NCBI RefSeq assembly: GCF_000313135.1
Contig: NW_004457584.1
Span: 336,768 to 400,767 of the forward strand
DNA from: Acanthamoeba castellanii str. Neff
Taxonomy: Eukaryota; Discosea; Longamoebia; Acanthamoebidae
Direction of reading: 5' to 3'
Length of the DNA: 64,000 bases
In this document: in pieces, positions 56,102 to 64,000 of the stretch
Layout of the letters: every line of letters begins with the position of its first letter
How positions within the stretch are numbered: position 1 is the stretch's first letter
Notes under the pieces: generated by a model
What the model saw: the letters and a program-made list of their open reading frames with translations, nothing else
Databases searched by the model: none
What the model was told of the DNA's origin: nothing
Program-made: the position numbers and the translations under genes

Positions 56102-57296
56102 TCAGTTCAGGATGTACGAAACGGACATGGTGTCCCTTCGTCTGGCCTTTACTGCCGCCTGATACTTGAGGCCGCATCGATTGCACAACCTACCAACAAC
56201 ACCAGAAGACCAGCCCACACTTCAGTTCAGGTCATCTGGGTCTGGTTGATCGCATTGCGTGCGCGTACCATCCAACCGGCCCTCGGCGCCAGGCCGGCGA
56301 AGTCTCTGCTCCGCAATGGTCGCATACATGCATCGCCTTCCTCCTCTCCCCCTTCTGGAAAGAACACGCAGCACAGGTAGAGGGTTCAGCCGCAGATCAT
56401 CTTGAAGATGAGCATGTTCATAGCAACGCATTGCAGCACCGCTCTCCCTCGGTTGTCGTTGCGTTTGCGCTTGTTGCTCTTGGCGTTGGTGGTGGCGGGC
56501 GGGGTAACTTGCGCCTCTTCTGGAACGCTCGTGCGGCGGTCAGACTGGTCGCTGCTGTGACTGGCATGGGTGGCAGCCGGCGGGCCGCTCAGTTTCGGGT
56601 TATTACGGCAGTGGGAACTCTCGAGAACGTGGGCGACGTCCTGAGAAGGAAAATGCAGAGCGACCGACCACTGGCAACCCTGTACCTATCATGCGCACGC
56701 ACTTAATTGTTTGGTCCGGCTTGCCTTTTTTGCAAAGTGATATCCAAATTTACGGTTGCTTTGCCGCCCTTAAAAAAGGCGCGCGGCGTTTCCATCAATG
56801 AGAATAAGGCCCGTACCTGGCGAGAGGAGTACGTCTGATGATGACGATGCTGGTGCTGTTGGATGTAGTGGTGGTGTTGCAGAAGTTGAGGTGGTCGTTG
56901 TAAGTGGTGTTGGTGGTGGACGTAGAGCCCTGGCACGTTGTGGTGGTCCAGCTCGCGTAGCGGACACTGGGGCATGCCGGCGAAGAGGGGAGTTAGGCCC
57001 GACAAGAGCGCCAGCCCTTGGGCGGCGTTGTTGGCTGTCGGCGGTATCACGGGAGATGACGACAGTGTTGGGCTGGGCGAGGGCGAAGAAGAAGTGGGAG
57101 TCGTGGAGAAAGAAGAAGATGGAGATGAGGGCGGAGAAGTAGTAGTGGTTGTCGAGGGGGAGGAGCTCATCGATTCTGAACCAGATGAAGCGACAGGCAG
57201 GAAGAGCAGGCCGAAGTTTAACCGTTCAGCCGGGAGTTCAGGTAGTTGGAGTTGTTGAGGTGGAGTGGTAGCGGATGGTTGATGATAGTAGTTCAT
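56102..57296 (-). CDS. GATA-type zinc-finger transcription factor
   Basis: Four exons (57296-56817, 56679-56428, 56354-56269, 56189-56102) join in phase to 301 residues. Exon 1 is Ser/Thr/Pro, His and Gln-rich (MNYYHQPSATTPPQQLQLPE). Exon 2 ends with a basic patch (NAKSNKRKRNDNRGRAV). Exons 3 and 4 build the finger: VCDHCGAETSPAWRRGPVGW then LCNRCGLKYQ, i.e. C-x2-C ... C-x2-C with the T/SP-W-R-R-GP and LCN-CG hallmarks of GATA fingers. The finger is split by an intron inside the W-R-R-G-P loop. A short basic tail AAVKARRRDTMSVSYILN ends the protein. GATA factors bind (A/T)GATA(A/G). Target genes are unknown. Confidence 0.9.
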
Positions 57297-57690
57297 TGGT
57301 GTGTGGTTGAGTTGGTAGTGGATGATGGTGCGTTGTGATGGCGCGAGAAGAAGAATGAGCTGTCGCCGTTTCTGATGCCAACGCAAGTGTGGGGACCAGG
57401 CGAACAGTAATGGCCGAGATTAGGTCCGCATAAGGTGAATTCGCATGTTCCCAGGTCCGTCCCGTGCACCCTTTTTTGTGTTTCCTTCCCTTCTTTTCGA
57501 GCTTGGCATGGCCCTAGCGTGTAACTGCCTGTTTCACCTGTTGCAAGGCAGCGATACATTCTCCCTATTGGCGGGCTAGTTGAGAATTGTTGTACAACAA
57601 CTCGCTTTTTGACAATGTACATAGGGGGGATGGTGGGGAGAGATGTGTTCCTCCTGGCCCCCCCCCGGCCAAAGTGTGTGTTGTGTGGTG

Positions 57691-60270
57691 TTACGAGCGT
57701 TCGTCACACTCGCGCAGCTCGAATCCGCGATCGTCGTCTTCGAGGTGGCGCCCGCTGATGACCGACCACACATGCATGCCCGGGCTTTCCTCAGAGTTGC
57801 AACTGAACAGCCGAAGCCAGAACTCCCATGTAACCTGCGTTCCAAATGATTTCAGAAATCACCCAATCAAGCCGAGTTTTGAATCTAGTTTGAAATGGCG
57901 GTGGGCAAAGAACGAACCTTGGTGGTGCCGAGGGTGATGAAGAGGAGGGTGATCATGTTGGTGAGGGCGATGATGGTGAGGAACCAAAGGCCGTGGCTGA
58001 AGGTGGTCTCCAGCTCGCACTCCTCTCCGGTGAGCAGGCTGCACCGAACCTGCTCCTCCACGGCGTGGATCACGTCGGATCGTGTGGCCTCCACGTCAAT
58101 CCGGTACGCGTAGACGAAGATGGTGAACGCCCAGATAATGAACAGCGACACGTAGAGCCGCACGAAGGAGAACAGGTCCAGCTTCGACCGCGCGCCCGTT
58201 ACCAGCCGGCGCACGATCAACTGTTGTTCGGAGTAGTGTGTGAGTGTGCGGTGTGCGGTGTGTGCGGCGGTGTGTGCGGTGATGAAGGAACACGCACCAC
58301 GGTGAGGTAGATGATGCCGGGGAACATGAGGAGCATGCCCAGCAGGGTGAAGGACATCACTGTGCGCCCACCATTTCCTATGTCAGCCCTGTGAAACTCC
58401 AGCCAGAATTTCTTCATTGATTGGTGGTACGTACTGGGGCCGAAGAAGAAGGCCCAGTCCCACCAGGAGGGATCTTCGTCGAGATAGACCTGGCACACGG
58501 GGAACGTGTTCTCGTAGCCGATCTTTTCGAAGCCCAGCAGGAATGCCAGACCGATCAGCGGCACTCCCCAGCCTGCAACCAGAAATGCAACATTGGGCGG
58601 AATGCGTCACAAGCTGTCCGGGAATGCGAGGAATGCATGTGTTGGGTGGCGGTACCGATGATGTGGTAGAGGACCTGGAGCCAGCGGAACTTCTCGATGC
58701 GCACCTTGAGGAAGAGCTGGAGCGCGCAGTCGACGTTGACAAAGAACCACCAGATGACGCACGCCAGCACGCAGTAGTAGACCACGATGCCCTGGAAGAC
58801 GCACGCCACGCCCTGGCCGTCGTTGTCGCCGGCGTTGTCCATCACCACGGGCTTCGGCACGTCGTCCCACGTGCACATGATGTCCTCCCCGGCCATGTTG
58901 AAGAATGCGCCTGCCCCACATTCCACATGTCGACAATCAGCACGCACCACCTATGCGTCTGTCGTGCGCGGTGGTGTGTGTGCGGTGGTGCGTGTGCGTA
59001 CCCCAGAGGATGACGAACGAGGCGGGCCAGAGGGAGAGGACGAAGTAGGAGATGGTGTTGAAGGGGAAGCGGCGGGTCTTGGGGTTGAGGAGCCACGAGG
59101 TGAGGAGGAAGCAGCCCGTGAGGAAGTTGCCCAGCGAGCACACGTAGAGCAGCACGTAGCCCCCGATCCACACGTCGTCCGACCACACCGTCGTGCGGCA
59201 CTTCTGCTTGCACATCTCCAGAGGCTCGCCTGCAACCACACGCAGTTTTAGCTCATAACACTCTCGCCCGCGCATGGTGTCGTGTCGTGTCGTGTTTCGA
59301 GTCGTATCGACTGAGTGTTGCGTACCAACTTCGCCATCGGCGTCGTAGAGGAGCGGGTAGGGACAGTCGGCTTGCGAATAGGCGATGACTGGAATTACAT
59401 GAATTTACTGAGTTAGTTGCAATGGAACGCAAGCTAGGTTGTGGGCCGGGTGCGTACTGGGGTCATCCGGGCCGGTGCTGCACTGGGTGCCATCGGGCGG
59501 GAAGGCCGGCAAGGGCGTGCCGGTGGCGTTGGTGATCATGTCGCAGTCGGGCAGGAGGGCGCTGACGCCCAGAGTCTCGGCGATGGCGCTGCACTCCCGG
59601 ATCATCGTCTCGCATACCGACCGGCACGGCGGATACACTGCAACCAACCGGGAGTGAGCGGGGCTGTTGCATTGTAACTTCACAGAAGAAGAGAGTGAGG
59701 CGTACGCTTGAGGCCGGTGCTGGTGGTGCATGTGATGAAGTTGGAGAGGCACACCATGCGAATGGCGGCGGTGCGGCAGGCCGGTGGCACGAACGCGCCG
59801 AACAGCCGGGTGCTGGCGCCAGCCGCCGCATCCACCTGTCGCGTACACATCCACAGAATGAATAACTAATTAGGTGGCGAGCTGCTTTCTTGGATCAGAA
59901 TCCAACTCAGAAATATTTATATTCTTAATTTTGGTAAAATTCCCACATGCCAGCTGGAATGAGATAAACTGCGGACGAGTTATGGTAAAGAGTTCAAAAA
60001 AGGAGCGCCACGACGAAACAACCCTTGCTGTGTTGTGTCGGACATAAAAAACACAATACTTGGAGAGCGAGAGCCGTACGGCGTTGTAGGTCTGGTTGGC
60101 GCGAAGGAGGATGTTGGTGCCCTCGCTGATGACATCGCACTTGTAGTTGGTCAGAGGCGAACCCTGGAAGGGGGTGCACGACTGCGCATCGGCGACTTGA
60201 GCGGCACCCCAAAGTACAAGGCACACCAGTACCGCGGCGGACACCACTGCATCCCGCGTGCAAGCACCAT
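57691..60270 (-). CDS. Frizzled/smoothened-like seven-TM receptor with cysteine-rich domain
   Basis: About ten exons; stop TAA at 57693-57691. The signal peptide is AAVLVCLVLWGAAQVADA; the true start exon is not resolved (between about 60250 and 60960). The extracellular part is a frizzled-type CRD: C in QSCTPFQGSPLTNYKC, CRTAAIRMVCLSNFITC, YPPCRSVCETMIRECSAIAE, LPDCDMI, then CPYPLLYDA. The seven TM region follows: VLLYVCSLGNFLTGCFLLTS, FPFNTISYFVLSLWPASFVI, CVFQGIVVYYCVLACVIWWF, LIGLAFLLGFEKIG, SFTLLGMLLMFPGIIYLTVV, LYVSLFIIWAFTIFVYAYRI, FLTIIALTNMITLLFITLGT. A CWW-type cytosolic end EFWLRLFSCNSEE closes it. This is the Fz/Smo class F GPCR layout also known from Dictyostelium. No Wnt ligand gene is seen here. 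Confidence 0.88.
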
Positions 60271-61420
60271 TTAGTTTATCAACCAACCAAACAAGTTGAG
60301 GGAGAAGAGCAATGAGGAATGCCGATGATGGGAAGACCTGAGCTCAAGGGAAAGAGGAAACAAACAAAGAAAGATAAGAAGAGCTTTGGGCATACCGGTC
60401 GAAAAGGAGGAGAAAGAGAAGCTCCTCGGTCGCTGCATTGCACCAACAACTGGCGAAAACGAAGGTTCAAGGTATCAATCAAAGGAGAGAAGACGGCAGC
60501 AAAATAAACAGCTGCAACCGTGGCCAGGTTGGGTTCAGCTGACTTTGAAGAGGTGAGCGCTTAAGGCCCGATGGGCAGGGATGGTGGTGGTTGATGGGTC
60601 TTGGTGGCGGTTGCGCCCAGGCAGAGAGGGAGGGGTGTTCTAGGTGGTGTGAGGGTGGGAGTGAGGGGTTTGTGGACAATGAAGACACCACGGGCAGCTT
60701 GTCTTGGGGTACTGTGGGTGTGTGTGGATGTCCCCAACCAATAGCGTAATGGAACGGACTTCCCGACTTATCGCACCAATAGGAGAAGCCCCTTTTTCTT
60801 GCTCCGGATTTTCTACGCCAATGGGGCGGCGATTTACATCTCTTAACTCCGCTGGACTTCCCGGTTGTCTTCTTCGTGCCACCCCCACCTCCCCTTTCTC
60901 GAGCTGAGTATCGTACCTGCAATTGGAACGGGAAATCACCATTCTCCATCCCACTTTATCACTTTTATCTCACCCCACGGGAGAATGACAGGCCCCAACT
61001 GACACCACCTAACATATGTGCATAAATGTAGGTATTGGAGAGCCTTCATGTTTTCTTTAGCCTGTCATTGGGATGTGCAGGCCGTGAGTGCAATGTATCA
61101 TCACCCCGCAGGCAGAGCACCTCGTCCCCGCCAAGTTGACCTTTCCCTCCCGCCAAGTCGCCACCATCGCGGATGGTACCGCCTGCCTTGTGCGCACCAC
61201 CGCCACGGTGGCGGGTGTGGAAGTCGCCGGTGGGCATAAAAGAGCGGAGCTCCAACCGACTTTGTCAAGCTTGTCTGCACGCCACTCAAAACTCGCGCTA
61301 TGTTTGCTTTTGTTGAAAATGGCGAAACATGCACCAGTTGAGCTAAAGGCCACCCAAGAAAACTGGCCGCGACCGCAGAAATAATTATTTGTTTGCCACC
61401 CCACAACGCGACTAGTGTGT
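60271..61420. other. Region without a firm gene
   Basis: About 1.1 kb between the frizzled-like and ankyrin genes. One minus-strand exon-like piece (MENGDFPFQLQ followed by a gtacga donor near 60905) could be the first exon of the frizzled-like gene, but no acceptor in phase was proven. A minus-strand ORF at 60949-60479 is otherwise featureless. The 61020-61390 part has short weak open frames on both strands and is unassigned. Confidence 0.35.
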
Positions 61421-63896
61421 CTATTGGACGAGGCAGCTCTCGTTTTGTCGTTTTGTTGGGCGCTTGGCAGTTGTCGGCAGTGATTGGCGGTGGGCATCCG
61501 GGGGGAAGAGGGTGGACAGGGTGCGCAGCGTGGGAAGATGGCACCCGAGGTCGCCCACTCGCGTGAACGGCCTGTCGGTCGCCAGTGCCATCTGGCCTAT
61601 CCGATCCAGCAACTCGCACACTGCATGCATGGTTCGTGGTTTAAATCACATAAACACAACACCAACAGCTCACAACACACGCGCTATGCAATCGCGGCCG
61701 CCACAACGTACGCGATTGTGGCTCGGTGCAGCAGACCTCCAACCACTCCAGTTCCAGCTCGTTGGCCAGCTCAAAGGCCTCTGCCGCTGTGACCTTCCTT
61801 TCGGCGTTGACATCGCTCGCTGCACCCACTGCAGCGACCCCATAAAACCATCATCCGGAGTCAGCTCACGCACACGCAGGCGCACGCACCACCGCACACG
61901 CACCACCGCACACACATGCACACACGCACGACACGTCGCACGGACCTAGAAGAAGCGGCTGTTGGCTAAGATGGGCAATGCGCAGCCTAACGCGATCGGT
62001 CCTCACGGTTGGCAATGTCATAGGCCATCGCTATGACTGCTGCCGCCTGTGCGGGGGGCTTGCATATATCGTCGCGTTGTGTGGACATCGAGTGGTGTAC
62101 TATCTCCAAGCGCACTTCCACGCCGTCAATCAACCGCTTGGGATATCCCTCCCTTACCAGACACTGGTGCAGCACAGCCGTCCCTATCATCCGCACACCG
62201 CACACCGCACACCGCACACCACACACATGCATAGAACGACACGTTCAGCCGGCCTTCGCAACAACGATGGGTGGTTGGCTTCACCTGGTTCGCTCACAAG
62301 GATGACCTTATAGGTCGGCGCAGATAGCGCACTTCCTGCCTCCACGAACACGCGCGGCTTTACTGTGTGCGGTGTGTGCGGTGTGCGGTGTGTTGCGAGG
62401 TAAGGCGGTGGTACGGAGGGAGATGGCGTGCTGCTTGAGACGTGGATGCAGCCATGTCATGTAGCGGCCCTTCCAGGTTTCGCCGCCATCAAGAGCCAAG
62501 CGCCACCTCTTGTCACAGAACTGCTGCCACAGGATGTTGTGGCTACAGAACCCGTCGAATATCTGCACACATCATACGATCACAACATTAATGTCACACC
62601 GATGTTAGACAGTGTCAACATTCATTCCGAATCGGTACGTACCGAGGCTGCCGTGCACAGGTCGTAGGGTTCGAGCCGGGAGAATATGTTGGCCAACAAT
62701 TCGAGGGGCAGCGCCCGCATCAGCTCATACCCCTCCGGAAACTATGATTGGTCACACATTCAACCGCAAACCATCAGAATGCAATGACAGGCATCCGCAC
62801 CGCGCCAACACACGTGGTGGGAAGGAGTACATCGCCACTGTGCGCAGTGAGGCTGTATTGCTTGGCATAGGCCACGAGGATAGTGCGGATAAGGGGCGAT
62901 TGGGCGGCGTGGTCCATGGCGGTGCGGCCCTGGTGATCCGTGCGGCTGATATCGTTCACGTGGCCGCCCTGCAGCATGAACACCACCGCCGCCCAATTGC
63001 CATATCCACATGCCAGCTGGAACGGTGTCACGCCGTCGGCGTCGCCTCTGATTGGGAGCATGTAAGCGTGTCTTGCTAGTCATTGATGTAGAACATATAT
63101 AGGGATTCGAACGGGGAGAGTTACTGATTAGGATCAGCACCGGCGGCCAGCAGGAGTTGCCACCAGCGGATGGCGGGCGGCGGGGTGCGCCACACCAACG
63201 ACCACGCGTTGAATCGCGTCACCCAATGCACCCCCTTCACGGGCTACGGGGACAGCCAACACAAAACGATCATCAGCTCCATCACTACCACGACCCTCAC
63301 AACACATCCCTGGGATAGGGGCGTAGTGTCACCGGTGTAGGGAAGGGTCCGCCCTTCTGGATGACGGCAAGGACGTGGAGTTCGTTGCAGAGCCGCGTGG
63401 TGTCGCGTTGGGAGCGTGCGCCCTGGTCCACCAGCAGCCGCGCCATGGCCTCCTGCCGGCACCGCACAGCTGCGAGCAGAGGCCACACCCCCTCTCCGTC
63501 CACTCCATTCACGTCCTCCCGATCTGCCCGTCGAAAATACTTTCATCAATTCTGGTCCGTCCTGGCCACGCGGGCGTTTTCTTTACACCACCGCACACGC
63601 ACACCCCCCGGTGGTTGGAGCCTCACCTTGGTAGAGCTCTCGTCGCAGGAGAAAGCTGCTTGGTACTTTCTGGTGCTCTCTGCTGAAGCTGGCGCTGCTC
63701 GGGTACTCAGGTTGTGGTTGGTGTGGCCGCTGGTCCCACGCGCTTAACACCTTGTGTGCCGGAGCTAAGGGCAGTGGAGGAGAAGTGTTGGGCTGACGTG
63801 GCCAGAGACCTCGTCCCACGCCCGGAACACTCGACCTTGGCCGTGTGTGGTCGCTGCGGTTGGCTGTGGCGTGCGATCGCGCAGGGGGCGGGCCAT
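61421..63896 (-). CDS. Ankyrin-repeat protein with F-box
   Basis: Probable start ATG 63896 (MARPLRDRTPQPTAATTHGQ), with a gtcgag donor joining to PAHKVLSAWDQRPHQPQPEY in phase, then about eight further exons to TAG 61423-61421. Ankyrin-type segments: NGVDGEGVWPLLAAVRCRQE AMARLLVDQGA as one unit, RWWQLLLAAGADPNQ, DGVTPFQLACGYGNWAAVVF MLQGG and DHQGRTAMDHAAQSPLIRTI. An F-box follows: RALPLELLANIFSRLEPYDL. Later exons read WQQFCDKRWRLALDGGETWK, DGVEVRLEIVHHSMSTQRDD, AAEAFELANELELEWLEVCC, and the end is VGDLGCHLPTLRTLSTLFPP with a basic tail. Likely substrate adaptor of an SCF ubiquitin ligase. The first exon junction is inference. Confidence 0.75.
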
Positions 63897-64000
63897 TGTT
63901 GTTGTGTTTCTAATTTGCCGGATTATTGTTCTCCTTCGCTGGGGAATTGGTCTGTGAAACTTCGTGTGTGTGAAGTGAAAACTAACCAAAAGGAAAGAGA
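63897..64000. promoter_or_regulatory. Upstream region of the ankyrin/F-box gene
   Basis: The last 104 bases should include its promoter and 5' leader. A CCAAT-like or TATA box is not evident; tgaagtgaaaactaaccaaaagg is A-rich. Confidence 0.3.

Overview
The window is nuclear DNA from a compact, GC-rich eukaryote. Almost every gene is cut by many short GT-AG introns (roughly 50-150 bases) and neighbours are often less than 200 bases apart. Exon-by-exon reading recovers peroxins, Elongator subunit 5, p24/TMED, CDC123, a frizzled-type receptor, GATA and CudA-like factors, and MORN/F-box proteins. This set, with the (CGACACA)n-rich introns, fits an amoebozoan of the Acanthamoeba type; that is inference from gene content and style, not from a marker gene. 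A run of 21 N at 48220-48240 marks an assembly gap.

Layout: 1-1452 CudA-like factor (minus, leaves the window); 1757-3319 PEX13 (plus); 3461-5086 NFS1 (minus); 5282-8656 mitochondrial aconitase (minus); 8840-14887 a compositionally distinct, AT-richer island with its own genes and inverted repeats; 14888-18333 sugar-acid/dihydroxy-acid dehydratase (minus); 18552-20189 SpoU methyltransferase (minus); 20300-20721 mini L19e-like protein (plus); 20897-21894 METTL5 (minus); 21964-23332 Nudix hydrolase (minus); 23464-24604 PEX11 (minus); 25408-27063 low-complexity putative regulator (plus); 27204-30400 prominin-like membrane protein (minus); 30917-32518 coiled-coil protein (minus); 32807-34448 ELP5 (plus); 34599-36190 GT34 glycosyltransferase (plus); 36266-38910 zinc metallopeptidase (minus); 38990-40498 PH-domain protein (minus); 40829-44816 MORN/F-box protein (minus); 45113-51162 FANCI-like protein (minus); 51279-52807 secreted or anchored protein (minus); 53153-54672 CDC123/D123 (minus); 54776-55811 p24/TMED (minus); 55981-56057 tRNA-like sequence; 56102-57296 GATA factor (minus); 57691-about 60270 frizzled/smoothened-like receptor (minus); 61421-63896 ankyrin/F-box protein (minus).

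There are no operons, but some neighbours are thematically linked. NFS1 makes sulfur available for iron-sulfur clusters, and the next two conserved genes (aconitase and the IlvD/Edd dehydratase) are both Fe-S hydro-lyases with mitochondrial-looking N-termini. Two peroxisomal genes (PEX13, PEX11) also lie in the first 25 kb. The most unusual stretch is the 6 kb island at 8840-14887. It holds a SAM-domain gene bracketed by a 29-base inverted repeat, a minus-strand exon set with a ParB-like DGNHH motif, and a divergent coiled-coil gene, with palindromes between them. Many introns carry two families of dispersed simple repeats.
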